From Gemmatimonas sp. (GTDB lineage: Bacteria; Gemmatimonadota; Gemmatimonadetes; Gemmatimonadales; Gemmatimonadaceae), in the NCBI GenBank assembly GCA_021154285.1, contig JAJKIV010000239.1, positions 1 through 34,353 of the forward strand: a stretch of DNA of 34,353 nt. Direction: 5' to 3'. The notes beneath the pieces are model-generated. The model had not been told where the DNA came from, searched no databases, and saw only the letters and a program-made list of their open reading frames with translations. Position 1 is the stretch's first letter. Each line of letters begins with the position of its first letter. Positions 6,300-15,430 of the stretch are shown in pieces. The translations under genes and the position numbers were made by a program.

Positions 6300-8558
6300 A
6301 TGATGCTAGCCACACCACGCCGCCCGTTGCGGGCGATTGCCGCGTTCGAGTGGGTCTCCATCCTCGCGGGCGGAGCCTCGGCGCTGATTGGCGTGCTGGT
6401 GCTGGTCGGGTGGTCGCGCGGCATCGACGGGCTCAGGACGATCCTTCCCGGGCTCATTCCCGCCATTCCGAACACGTCGGTCGCGTTCATCATCGGTGGC
6501 CTCGCCGTCATGTCGGCCAGCCGGGAGCGGTACGACGAACGCTTCGTCCTGATCACGCGCGTACTGGCGGTCGCGTTGACCGCGTTAGGTATCCTGTTCT
6601 TCGTCGAGCAGGCCGCGAACATCGATCTGGGCGTCGACCTCCTGCTGTTCGGCAATGCGGTACGGGCGATCGATTCACAGTCGGCGGGACGCCCGGCCAT
6701 CAACTCCGCGGTCGTCATGCTGCTCGACGGTGCTGCGCTGCTCGTGATCGACGCACGAACGGCTCGAGGACGGCGACCGGCGGAGCTGCTCGGTGGCCTC
6801 GCGGTGCTTGTCACGTTCGCGGCGATCATCGGATACATGTACAACGTTCGCGTCCTGTACAGCTTCGGGCCGCAAGGACACATGGCGCTCCTCACCGCGA
6901 TCGTCCTGTCCGTGCTCAGCCTCGGTGTTCTGTTCGCCCGTCCGGAGGAGGGCGTGGTCTCGCTGGTGGCGGCGGCGGACCCGGGTGCGGCGATGGTGCG
7001 ACGGCTCATCCCTCCCGCGTTCATCGTGCCGATCGGGCTGGGGGCGCTGTGGCTGCTGGCTGGCGACGCGAACTGGGTGTCGCGTGAGGCCGCCGTGAGC
7101 GCGTTCGTGGGCGCGGTGGTCATCACGTTCCTCACGCTCGTTATGCGTGCCGCAGTCGTTGTCCGAAACGCCGACCTGCAGCGCGACGAGATGATCCTCC
7201 GCGCCGAGTCGGCGCGGTCGGCTGCCGAGCGCGCGGCGGACCGAACCAACCGACTCCGGCGCACGGCAGAAGCACTCTCCAGTGCCCTAACGCCGATCGC
7301 GGTGGCGCGCGTCATCGTTTCCGAGGGGTTGCCGGCGCTCAGCGCGGCGGCGAGCGAGGTCGCCGTGCTCACAGCTGATGGCAACGCGCTAGATCTCATG
7401 GCGGTGAGCGGACTGCCGTCCGACGTCGCCGACGCGTGGCGGCGCTTCCCGGTGACAAGTCGCGTGCCGCTGGCGGATGCCGTCCGCACTACTGAGCCAG
7501 TGCTGCTCGACTCGCCGGAGGAGATCGCACATCGCTACCCGGACCTCGCGCCGGTGCTCGAGCGCGTGAACGTTCGCGCGATGATCGTGACACCGATGGT
7601 GGTCGACGGCAGGCCACTCGGCTCGTTGAGCTTCAGCTTCAGTGGGCCGCGGGCGTTCGACGAGAGTGACGTCACCTTCACCCGTGCACTCGGCCAGCAA
7701 TGCGCGCAGGCGCTGGAGCGAGCGCGACTGTTCGCGGCCGAGCAGTCCGCCAGATCGGAGGCGGAGGCCGCGAACCGTGCCAAGACGGAATTTCTGGCGA
7801 TGATGTCGCACGAGCTGAGAACGCCGCTCAATGCCATCGCCGGATATGCCGAGTTGATGGAGCTTGGCATCAGCGGCCCGGTGAGCGACACGCAGCGTGA
7901 CCAGCTTGGCCGGATCCGCCACAGCCAACGGCATTTGCTGGGCATCATCGAGGACCTGCTGGACCTCTCACGGCTCGAGCACGGGAAGCCGGCCGACATC
8001 GAGCTGGGCCCGGTGCCAATCCACGACACGTTAGGCAACCTCGAGCCGCTCATCGCGCCGCAGCTCAAGGCCCGGAACCTGTCGTACATCTACAACCCGG
8101 CCGAGGGCGGCCTCATCGCGTACGGGAACCGGGCGCGTATCGAGCAGATCGTGCTCAACCTGCTCTCGAACGCGATCAAGTACACCGCGCCGGGCGGACG
8201 CGTCGGGCTATCCTGTGGGCTCCACGGCGGTCAGGTGGAGGTTCGCGTGAGCGACACCGGCCATGGGATCCCGCGTGAGAAAATGGATTCGATCTTCGAG
8301 CCCTTCACACGGCTGGAGATGGACCTCACGCGGACGACGGAGGGGACGGGGCTGGGTCTCGCGATCAGTCGGCAACTTGCCCGGGCGATGCTGGGCGATC
8401 TCACTGCCCGGAGCGAGATCGGGCGGGGCTCGATCTTCACCCTCACGCTGCCCATCAACGCTCCCGTGATCGCCGACCAGCCGCCGCCGATCACCCCGTC
8501 GTCCTCCATGATTGCTGTGCCTCGCGACGCCATCCCGCTTCACCGCGTACGCATGTAG
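6300..8558 (+). CDS. Membrane sensor histidine kinase with GAF domain
   Basis: The 752-residue protein has about eight hydrophobic helices in the first 280 residues with no large periplasmic loop, so it probably senses a membrane or intramembrane signal. A GAF domain follows (about 320-480). The kinase core has the H box MSHELRTPLNAI (His504), N box (VLNLLSNAIKYT, about 617-628), G1 (DTGHGIP) and G2 (GTGLGLAIS). The catalytic set is complete, so it should autophosphorylate. No receiver domain and no partner regulator are directly attached; the next genes encode a separate kinase/regulator pair. ATGs at 6300 and 6303 are both possible and neither has a Shine-Dalgarno sequence. Confidence 0.9.
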   Translation: MMLATPRRPLRAIAAFEWVSILAGGASALIGVLVLVGWSRGIDGLRTILPGLIPAIPNTSVAFIIGGLAVMSASRERYDERFVLITRVLAVALTALGILFFVEQAANIDLGVDLLLFGNAVRAIDSQSAGRPAINSAVVMLLDGAALLVIDARTARGRRPAELLGGLAVLVTFAAIIGYMYNVRVLYSFGPQGHMALLTAIVLSVLSLGVLFARPEEGVVSLVAAADPGAAMVRRLIPPAFIVPIGLGALWLLAGDANWVSREAAVSAFVGAVVITFLTLVMRAAVVVRNADLQRDEMILRAESARSAAERAADRTNRLRRTAEALSSALTPIAVARVIVSEGLPALSAAASEVAVLTADGNALDLMAVSGLPSDVADAWRRFPVTSRVPLADAVRTTEPVLLDSPEEIAHRYPDLAPVLERVNVRAMIVTPMVVDGRPLGSLSFSFSGPRAFDESDVTFTRALGQQCAQALERARLFAAEQSARSEAEAANRAKTEFLAMMSHELRTPLNAIAGYAELMELGISGPVSDTQRDQLGRIRHSQRHLLGIIEDLLDLSRLEHGKPADIELGPVPIHDTLGNLEPLIAPQLKARNLSYIYNPAEGGLIAYGNRARIEQIVLNLLSNAIKYTAPGGRVGLSCGLHGGQVEVRVSDTGHGIPREKMDSIFEPFTRLEMDLTRTTEGTGLGLAISRQLARAMLGDLTARSEIGRGSIFTLTLPINAPVIADQPPPITPSSSMIAVPRDAIPLHRVRM

Positions 8559-8702
8559 CTCGGGGACGGGCGGCGGGCGACAGGCGACGCCGAAACGGCG
8601 CGTCCCCAGTCGACCGCCTCTTTCGGCTCCACAGTTTTCTGACAGAGGGGGCCCGGACGTCGATGAGGCCCCGGCGGCCGTCGCGCTTTACATTGACAGG
8701 GT

Positions 8703-8724
8703 CCCGCCGGCGCCGCGCGGCGGG
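8703..8724. other. GC-rich hairpin upstream of second kinase
   Basis: CCCGCCG (8703-8709) pairs with CGGCGGG (8718-8724) around an 8-nt loop. It lies 36 nt before the proposed start at 8760, just after a TTGACA at 8693-8698 that has no matching -10 box. It could be a leader hairpin. No T-tract is present. Confidence 0.3.
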
Positions 8725-8759
8725 CGACGACTTCAACCATTCGGTCCGTGCTGGCAGGG

Positions 8760-10472
8760 ATGCGCCGGTTACGCGCGACGATCGCGGTGGTGGTGTGTAC
8801 GTTCACCGCCGCGTCGGTTGCCGCCTATCAGGTCTACAACGCCGTGTGCGCGCAGGAATCGGCCGCACAGCGCGCGCTCCTGTCGCACGCGCGGTTTGCG
8901 GCGTGGACGTTTGCGCGCGAGGCCAACGATGAGGTGGAGCGCGCCGCGCGCCGTGTGCTGGCGCCGACGGTGGCGCTCGCGGTCGATCCCGGCACGGAGT
9001 CGGCGCCTTCGGTGCTGGTGGCGGAGGGCATCCAGGCCGCCCGCCGCTGTGCCTGCGTGGCGGTGCCGGACGTTCGATTCACGTTTGCGGTCGATCTCGC
9101 GCGTGGTGAGGTGGTCGTCGGAGCGGTCGGTGATGAAATGCCCGAGACGCCGAGTGCCGAGATCAAGCGCAGTGTGATCCGGACGGTTCGTGATGGTCTC
9201 GCGGCCGGTGCCGTGACGGGAGACCCGGTGATTGCTCGCCTGCCCAGCGACGGCACGATCGCGATCGCTTTCATGTTCGCCGGACCTACGGGGGTGCATC
9301 GGGGTGGCGGACCGCACGCTGCGTATGGCTATGCTTTCGACGTGGGGTCGGCGGGTCGGTCGGTGTTCCCCGCGGTGCTGGCATCCCGTGCGCTGCTTCC
9401 ACCTACCGGCTCGGCGGCTCTGCCCGCCGACTCGGCCCTCACGCTCTCGGTGGCCGGTCCGGACGAGCGGGTGATCTTCCGTTCGGCGGCGACGCGCGGG
9501 CTCCGCCCGGCAGCCACGTTAGGCATGACCGGCGCCTTCGACGGGTTCGCGGTGCGGGTAGCAATGCGCCCCGCGTTTGCGGCGCGTGTGGCGGGGGGCA
9601 CGTGGACGTGGAACCGGTCGCAGCTCGTGCTCGGCCTCATCACGCTGAGTGCCGGGCTCGTGATCGTGTCGCTTCTGCAGCTGCATCGTGAGCGACAGCT
9701 CGCGCGGGTGAAGAGCGAGCTCGTGTCAGGCGTGTCGCACGAGCTCCGGACGCCGCTGGCGCAGATCCGGATGTTCGCCGAGATGCTGCGACTTGGCTGG
9801 GTGCGCAGCGACGACGAGCGACAGCGGTCGGTCGCGATCATTGACCAGGAGGCGCGGCGGCTGGCGCATCTCGTCGAGAACATTCTGCAGTTCTCCCGCG
9901 CCGAACGGTCGGCACCGCGTCTGTCGCTCGCGCGGTTGGAGCTGGCCACGCTCGTGGACGAAGTCGTGGACAGTTTCGCGCCGCTGGCGGGCTCGCGCGG
10001 CGTAACCGTGCGCACGGCGCATTCGGGCCATGCCGTGGCGCTCGCAGACCGGGATGCACTACGACAGGTGCTGCTCAACCTTCTGGACAATGCGGTGAAG
10101 TATGGCCCGGCGGGTCAGACGATCACGGCGGGAACGCGCGTAGATAGTGGTGGGCGAGTGCAACTCTGGGTGGACGATCAGGGCACTGGAATCGCGGCGC
10201 GCGACAAGGCGCGTGTCTGGGAGCCGTTCCGGCGGCTCGACCGCGCGGTGGAGGCGGGAATTTCGGGCAACGGCATCGGATTGGCGGTCGTGCGCGAGCT
10301 GGTGAGCGCGCAGGGCGGGACGGTGGCCGTGCACGATGCGCCGGGTGGAGGCGCGAGCTTCGTCGTGACGCTGCAAGCGTCGGCGGAGGCCTCTCGGGCG
10401 CACGCTGACGTCCGGCCTAACGAGTCCGACAACTTTGCCGAGGCGACACCGCGCGAGCACTCGTTGTCATGA
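8760..10472 (+). CDS. Sensor histidine kinase with periplasmic domain
   Basis: A kinase of about 570 residues: one N-terminal membrane helix (about 4-24), an extracytoplasmic domain of about 265 residues with two nearby cysteines (RRCACVA), a second helix (ITLSAGLVIVSLLQL), then HisKA with VSHELRTPLAQIRMF (His327 from this start), N box VLLNLLDNAVKYG, G1 DDQGTGI and G2 GNGIGLAVV. It should phosphorylate the OmpR-type regulator encoded next, since the ATG of that gene overlaps this TGA (ATGA). The start is ambiguous: ATG 8760 or in-frame GTG 8748, neither with a good ribosome-binding site. The signal is unknown. The motif CCTAACG occurs near the 3' end. Confidence 0.9.
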   Translation: MRRLRATIAVVVCTFTAASVAAYQVYNAVCAQESAAQRALLSHARFAAWTFAREANDEVERAARRVLAPTVALAVDPGTESAPSVLVAEGIQAARRCACVAVPDVRFTFAVDLARGEVVVGAVGDEMPETPSAEIKRSVIRTVRDGLAAGAVTGDPVIARLPSDGTIAIAFMFAGPTGVHRGGGPHAAYGYAFDVGSAGRSVFPAVLASRALLPPTGSAALPADSALTLSVAGPDERVIFRSAATRGLRPAATLGMTGAFDGFAVRVAMRPAFAARVAGGTWTWNRSQLVLGLITLSAGLVIVSLLQLHRERQLARVKSELVSGVSHELRTPLAQIRMFAEMLRLGWVRSDDERQRSVAIIDQEARRLAHLVENILQFSRAERSAPRLSLARLELATLVDEVVDSFAPLAGSRGVTVRTAHSGHAVALADRDALRQVLLNLLDNAVKYGPAGQTITAGTRVDSGGRVQLWVDDQGTGIAARDKARVWEPFRRLDRAVEAGISGNGIGLAVVRELVSAQGGTVAVHDAPGGGASFVVTLQASAEASRAHADVRPNESDNFAEATPREHSLS

Positions 10473-11161
10473 AGCGAATTCTGATCGTCGAGGACAACGC
10501 CGACCTGGCGTTCGGCCTTCGCAACAGTCTCGAGATCGCGTCGTACGAGGTGATCGTCGCGAACGATGGGCCGTCGGGACTCCGCGAGGCGCGAACCGTC
10601 TCGCCCGATCTGATCATCCTCGACCTCATGTTGCCGGGCATGGACGGCTATCGCGTACTGCGAGCGGTTCGCGAGGGTGGCTCGCAGGTGCCGGTGCTGA
10701 TCCTGACGGCGCGCGGGGAGGAAGCGGACAAGGTGACGGGGTTCCGCCTCGGCGCCGATGACTACGTGACGAAGCCATTCGGTGTCCTCGAGTTGGTGGC
10801 TCGCGTGGAGGCGGTGCTTCGGCGCGCGTCTGCCTCGTCGAGTCCGAAGGCACCGCCGTCGGACGCCTCGCGGTTTGGGGACATCGAGATCCAGCCGGTG
10901 GCGCGCGTGGTGAGGAAGAACGGCCGGCCGGTCGAGCTGTCGCCGAAGGAATACGAGCTTCTGCTCGCGCTCGTGCAGCGGCCGGGACAGGTGATCTCGC
11001 GGGCGGAGCTGCTCAAGACGGTGTGGGGCTACCACGCATCGGTCGTGAGCCGAACGATCGATACGCACATTGCCGAGCTGCGCCGAAAGCTCGAGCCGAA
11101 TCCGGCATCTCCGCGGCACATCACCACCGTTTGGAAGACGGGGTACCGGTTTTTGCCATAA
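10469..11161 (+). CDS. OmpR/PhoB-family response regulator
   Basis: A 230-residue two-domain regulator. The receiver has D9, the phosphoacceptor D52 (LIILDLMLPGMDG), T80 and K102 (TKPF), all intact. The C-terminal winged helix (about 130-228) has the OmpR-type ending RTIDTHIAELRRKLEPNP...TVWKTGYRF. It binds DNA when phosphorylated, presumably by the kinase whose stop its ATG overlaps. No target is obvious from the sequence. The next plus-strand genes are ADOP-type permeases, but a 270-nt repeat-rich spacer intervenes, so shared transcription is not shown. The TAA stop is immediately followed by a heptamer array. Confidence 0.95.
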   Translation: MKRILIVEDNADLAFGLRNSLEIASYEVIVANDGPSGLREARTVSPDLIILDLMLPGMDGYRVLRAVREGGSQVPVLILTARGEEADKVTGFRLGADDYVTKPFGVLELVARVEAVLRRASASSSPKAPPSDASRFGDIEIQPVARVVRKNGRPVELSPKEYELLLALVQRPGQVISRAELLKTVWGYHASVVSRTIDTHIAELRRKLEPNPASPRHITTVWKTGYRFLP

Positions 11162-11196
11162 CGGCAGGCGGCAGACGGCAGGCGGCAGGCGACGGG
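11162..11196. repeat. Heptamer repeat (CGGCAGG)5 flush with regulator stop
   Basis: Five 7-nt units, CGGCAGG, CGGCAGA, CGGCAGG, CGGCAGG and CGACGGG, begin at the first base after the TAA of the response regulator. A second degenerate GCTGGCT array (about 11209-11241) follows. Confidence 0.85.
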
Positions 11197-11252
11197 GGAA
11201 CAGCCGCTGGATGCTGGCTGGTCGTGCTGGCTGCTGGCTGACACCGCGGCGA

Positions 11253-11268
11253 GTCCCGTATTCGGGAC
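11253..11268. terminator. Possible hairpin terminator after the two-component pair
   Basis: GTCCCG, loop TATT, CGGGAC forms a perfect 6-bp stem in the spacer between the response regulator and the first permease. There is no T-run, so a termination role is only suggested. Confidence 0.3.
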
Positions 11269-11406
11269 GGCGGGCATCCCGGCGTTGGGAATTCGGGGGT
11301 GGCGTCTGCTGCCAAATCGAGGACGTAACTCGCGCGCCTGCTAGACGTTAGGCGGCGATTGCGGCTCTGGCACCAGGCTCGCTAAGCACGCGAGTCGCCC
11401 GCGATG

Positions 11407-11434
11407 CCCGATTCCCCATTCCCGATTCCCGATG
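11407..11434. repeat. Heptamer repeat (CCCGATT)4 ending in a start codon
   Basis: Units CCCGATT, CCCCATT, CCCGATT and CCCGATG. The last unit contains the ATG of the 11432 permease. The unit sequence and its orientation to the gene are the same as at mqnD. Confidence 0.85.
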
Positions 11435-13852
11435 TTCCGCTACGCGCTCCGCACACTCGCGAAGAGTCCGGCGTGGACGGCTGCTGCGGTCGCGTGCCTC
11501 GCGATCGGCATTGGCGCGAACACGACCGTGTACACGGCCATGCGGGCGATCGCCATTGAGCCCGTCCCGACGCCCAACAGCGACCGGCTCGTCATGATGT
11601 CGGAGGTGAAGCCGCGGGACCCGGACGACGTCGACTTCGATCAGATCGCGCCCGCAAATCTCGTGGACTGGATGCAGCAAACCCGAACGCTTGAGCACAT
11701 CGCCGCGTTCGCGTGGTGGGACGTCAACATCACCGGCATCAACGAACCGGAACGCGTCACGGGATTTCAGGTGACGCCCGAGTTCTTCCGCACGCTTGGC
11801 GAGCGACCCGTGCTCGGGCGTGCGTTCACCGGCGATGAAGGACGTGAAGGGAACACCGATCGCGTCATACTCAGCCATCCCCTGTGGGTCCGGCGGTTCG
11901 GAGGTGATTCGGGGGTCATCGGGCGAACGGTGCAGCTCAACGGCGTGAAGCACACGATCGTCGGCGTCATGGGCAGGGACTTCATCTTCCCGCCGGGCGC
12001 CGAGCTCTGGAAGGCCTTCGCACTTGCCGGAACGGTTGCGAGCGATCGCGACGGACGATCGTTGAGCGTGATCGGTCGAATACGGCCTACGTCCACGCTC
12101 GCGGAAGCGCGCGCCGAGGCACGTGCCATCGCTCGACGGCTCGAGCTGCAGTATCCCGAAATGAACGGGAAGTGGGGGATGAAGGTCGAGCCGGCCCAGG
12201 TGTTTTACGGGCGTCATCCGCGACCGTACATGGTCGTGATGCTCGCGTCCGTGGCGCTGGTGTTGCTCATCGGGTGCGCGAACGTCGCGAACCTGCTGCT
12301 AGCGCGGGCGACGACCCGCGGGCGGGAGCTCGCCGTGCGCGTCGCGTTAGGCGCCCGCCGCAGCGATCTCGTGCGGCAAATGCTTGCCGAGAGCATGGTC
12401 ATCGCGATTCTCGGGGGGGCGCTGGGTATGCTGCTGGCCCTGTGGGGCGTAAAGCTCATGCGAGACTCGCTGCCGCCGGACCTGGTACGCTTCAACCCGG
12501 GGTGGACCCGCATCACGATCAATGGACACGCGCTGCTGTTCACCGTGGCTGTGTCCATCGCGACCGCCGTGGCGGTAGGTCTCGTTCCGGCGCTCATCGC
12601 GTCTCGTGCCGACCCGCAGCAGGCACTGAAGGAAAGCGGACGGACGAGTAGCGGTGGCGCCGGGCGTCTCCGTCTTCGGAGCCTCCTGGTTGTGGGGGAG
12701 GTAGCGCTCGCGCTGATGCTGCTCTTCGGGACCGGCCTCATGGTGCGGAGCTTCATCGGCCTCGTCGAAACGGACCAGGGATACGCCATCGAGAGGGCGC
12801 TCACGATGCAGCTCACGCTGCCCCGCTCGCGCTACAAGTCCGATGACGACAGGGCGCAGTTCTACTCGAAGCTCCTCGATCGCGTGCGAGAGCTACCCGG
12901 GGCGAACGCGGCCAGCCTCATCAATGAGCTCCCACCGTCGTGGAACGACAACAGCAATCGATTCATTCTCGAGGGCGAGCCCAAACCGCAGCGGGGTGAT
13001 CCGGCGCATCAGGAGCGCATGCACCTCGTGTGGGATGGGTATTTCGCCGCCATGGGCACCGCCGTCAGGCGCGGCCGCGAGTTCGATCGTCACGACGACA
13101 CGGCGCACCCGTCGGTGGCGATCGTCAGCGAGGCATTCGCGCGCAAGTACTGGCCGGGCCAGGACGCGGTGGGTAAGCGGATCTCTTTCCTCGCGGACTC
13201 GATGTACCTAACGACGGTCGTTGGCGTGGTCGCCGACGTGCGGCATAACCCGAACGTGGGGCGCGCGCTGCTCGCGCCGGTCGTGTACGTCGCCGCCGCG
13301 CAGGGGCCATGGGACACGATGACGCTCGTTGTGCGAACGGCTGGGAGTCCGCTCGCGGTGACCTCGGATGTGCAGCGCGTGATCACGTCGCTCGATCCAG
13401 CGCTGGCGCCGGGTAACGTGCAGACGCTCGAGAGAATGCTGTCGTCCTCCCTGTCACCCCAGCGAGTCACGGCCGCGATGCTGAGCGTGTTCGCCGGCAT
13501 CGCACTGTTGTTGGCGGTGATCGGCATTTACGGTGTGATCTCGTACACCGTCAACCAGCGCACGCACGAGATTGGAATCCGCATGGCGCTCGGCGCACAG
13601 CGGTCGGACGTGATTCGACGGGTGCTCCGTCAGGGCGTAGTGTTGGCCGCGCTCGGTATCGCGATCGGAGCCGTCGGTTCGTTCGCGATGGCCCGTGGGA
13701 TGACGGTCTTGCTGCACGAGGTGAGTCCGACGGATCCGCTGACGTTCGTCGCGGTGGCGGTGATACTCGCGGCGGTCGCGGTGCTAGGGAGCTGGCTTCC
13801 GGCGCGGCGGGCGGCGGCTGTGGATCCTGTCGTGGCGTTGAGGGACTCTTGA
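11432..13852 (+). CDS. ADOP-type ABC transporter permease (FtsX/MacB-like), complete
   Basis: An 806-residue duplicated permease: TM1 at about 14-36, a MacB-like periplasmic domain (about 45-260), a three-helix FtsX block (LVLLIGCANVANLLLAR...LAVRVALGARRSDLV), a linking TM (LLVVGEVALALMLL), a second periplasmic domain, and a C-terminal FtsX block ending WLPARRAAAVDPVVALRDS. The repeated ALGA(Q)RSD segments are the coupling regions that would touch an ATPase, but no ATPase gene lies nearby, the usual case for 'acidobacterial duplicated orphan permeases'. Substrate unknown. It lacks the N-terminal prefix domain found in the 31296 paralogue. The start overlaps a heptamer array, with no Shine-Dalgarno sequence. 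Confidence 0.9.
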   Translation: MFRYALRTLAKSPAWTAAAVACLAIGIGANTTVYTAMRAIAIEPVPTPNSDRLVMMSEVKPRDPDDVDFDQIAPANLVDWMQQTRTLEHIAAFAWWDVNITGINEPERVTGFQVTPEFFRTLGERPVLGRAFTGDEGREGNTDRVILSHPLWVRRFGGDSGVIGRTVQLNGVKHTIVGVMGRDFIFPPGAELWKAFALAGTVASDRDGRSLSVIGRIRPTSTLAEARAEARAIARRLELQYPEMNGKWGMKVEPAQVFYGRHPRPYMVVMLASVALVLLIGCANVANLLLARATTRGRELAVRVALGARRSDLVRQMLAESMVIAILGGALGMLLALWGVKLMRDSLPPDLVRFNPGWTRITINGHALLFTVAVSIATAVAVGLVPALIASRADPQQALKESGRTSSGGAGRLRLRSLLVVGEVALALMLLFGTGLMVRSFIGLVETDQGYAIERALTMQLTLPRSRYKSDDDRAQFYSKLLDRVRELPGANAASLINELPPSWNDNSNRFILEGEPKPQRGDPAHQERMHLVWDGYFAAMGTAVRRGREFDRHDDTAHPSVAIVSEAFARKYWPGQDAVGKRISFLADSMYLTTVVGVVADVRHNPNVGRALLAPVVYVAAAQGPWDTMTLVVRTAGSPLAVTSDVQRVITSLDPALAPGNVQTLERMLSSSLSPQRVTAAMLSVFAGIALLLAVIGIYGVISYTVNQRTHEIGIRMALGAQRSDVIRRVLRQGVVLAALGIAIGAVGSFAMARGMTVLLHEVSPTDPLTFVAVAVILAAVAVLGSWLPARRAAAVDPVVALRDS

Positions 13853-15405
13853 GGGATGAGGGAGGCGTTCCGGCCACCAACGCCGGCTGGCGGGCGCGCA
13901 TCGTCCCGTTGCGCGACGACCTCGCCGCAGACTTCCGATCAGGTCTCTATCTGCTCGCGGCGACGGTTGTGCTCGTACTGCTGATCACGGGTGCGAACGT
14001 CGCGAACCTCATGCTGGCGCGCACGAACACGCGCCGCCCGGAGCTGGCGGTCCGAGTTGCGTTAGGCGGCAGCCGACGCCAGGTGGCGCGCCAGCTGCTG
14101 GCCGAAAGCATCGTCATTGCTGCCGCGGGTGCCGCGTTGGGGATGCTCACCTCGCTGTGGGGTGCCCGGCTCGTGCGGGAGGTCGTGCCTGATGGCAATC
14201 GCACCGGGGCCGGCGTGAGCCGTGCGCGCTTGCGGCGGGCGCTGGTCGTTGGGGAGATCGCCGTGTCGCTCGCGCTGCTCGTCGGGGCACTGCTGTTGAC
14301 TCGCAGCTTCGCCCGGATGGAGCGCTCTGACCCCGGTTTCGACGCGACGGGTGTGTTGACGCTCCGGGTTTCGCTGCCCGAGTCGCGCTATCCGAGCGAC
14401 TCGTCCATCGCGCGCTTCCACGAGCAGCTGCATGCCGGACTGCGCGCGCTGCCAGGCGTGACATCGAGCGCGAGCGTGCTGACGCCGCCCTTGAGCGACG
14501 AGAACATCTTCACCGCCATCACGATCGAAGGACAACCGGCCGAACCGGGGCAGGCGATGCACGCGCATCGCCAGGCGGTCACGCCGGGCTATTTCTCGGT
14601 GCTGCACATTCCGCTTCTGAAAGGGCGAGCCTTCACCACCGCCGATGACGCGTCGGCGCCACGCGTGGCGATCGTCACTGACGCGCTCGCGCGCAATCGG
14701 TGGCCGAACGAGAGCGCCGTGGGCCGCCGGTTCAAGCTCGGGCAGGCGGACTCGGACGAGAGGTGGGTCACCGTGATCCGCGTGGCGCGCGACGTCAAAC
14801 AGTTTGGCGTCCGCGACGGCACCCCCGACGGGATCTATCTCCCCTTGGCGCAGTCGCCGCCGCGGACGGCGACGATCGCGCTTCGGGCCGACGGGGAGCC
14901 GACTGCGCTCGCGGCGCCGGTGAGGCGGGTCGTTCGCCTCCTCGACCCCGAGCTCGCGGTGTTCGGCGTGGAGGCGATGCCGCGAACGCTCGCGCGGTCG
15001 ATCTGGCAGCCAAAGTTGCAGTCGCTCCTCGTCGGCACGTTCGCGGTCATCGCGCTCGTGCTTGCCGCCGTCGGCGTGTACGGCGTGGTATTGTACTCGG
15101 TCGCACAGCGGACTCGCGAGATCGGCGTGCGCATGGCGCTCGGAGCGCAGCGGTCCGCAGTGTTGCGGCTAGTTCTCGCGCAAGGCGTGCGCCTAACGCT
15201 TATCGGTGTAGCGCTGGGGCTCATTGGCTCGCTTGCCGGTGCGAGGCTGCTCCAGGGACTCCTGTTCGGCGTGGGCGTGCACGACCCGCTGACGTTCGCA
15301 GGCGTTCCCATTCTTCTCGCGTTCATTGCCGTGATCGCGTGCTATCTGCCCGCCCGGCGGGCGGCGAGCGTGGATCCCGCGATCGCGTTGCGCGCGGACC
15401 GGTGA
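13849..15405 (+). CDS. Truncated ADOP-type permease, probably decaying
   Basis: A 518-residue open frame homologous to the permeases on both sides but missing two parts. It starts in the middle of the family, at VPATNAGWRARIVPL, so TM1 and nearly all of the first periplasmic domain (about 250 residues) are absent. A second in-frame gap of about 50 residues removes the helix after LTSLWGARLVREVVPDG. The rest, including the second periplasmic domain and the C-terminal FtsX block ending LPARRAASVDPAIALRADR, is intact. The only start is TTG at 13849, overlapping the TGA of the upstream permease (TTGA). It may be translated by coupling, but it is more likely a pseudogene kept in frame. The base composition matches the neighbours. 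Confidence 0.75.
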   Translation: MRDEGGVPATNAGWRARIVPLRDDLAADFRSGLYLLAATVVLVLLITGANVANLMLARTNTRRPELAVRVALGGSRRQVARQLLAESIVIAAAGAALGMLTSLWGARLVREVVPDGNRTGAGVSRARLRRALVVGEIAVSLALLVGALLLTRSFARMERSDPGFDATGVLTLRVSLPESRYPSDSSIARFHEQLHAGLRALPGVTSSASVLTPPLSDENIFTAITIEGQPAEPGQAMHAHRQAVTPGYFSVLHIPLLKGRAFTTADDASAPRVAIVTDALARNRWPNESAVGRRFKLGQADSDERWVTVIRVARDVKQFGVRDGTPDGIYLPLAQSPPRTATIALRADGEPTALAAPVRRVVRLLDPELAVFGVEAMPRTLARSIWQPKLQSLLVGTFAVIALVLAAVGVYGVVLYSVAQRTREIGVRMALGAQRSAVLRLVLAQGVRLTLIGVALGLIGSLAGARLLQGLLFGVGVHDPLTFAGVPILLAFIAVIACYLPARRAASVDPAIALRADR

Positions 15406-15430
15406 TGCGACGATTCCTTCTTCGACCGAG

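Noticed and set aside
6233-7489. 418-codon minus-strand frame opposite the GAF kinase
   Set aside because: Ser/Thr/Arg/Ala-rich shadow with no domain. The plus-strand kinase has a complete catalytic core further on.
8693-8721. Promoter from TTGACA at 8693 for the second kinase
   Set aside because: The -35 box is perfect but the region 16-19 nt downstream is a GC-rich hairpin with no -10 box.
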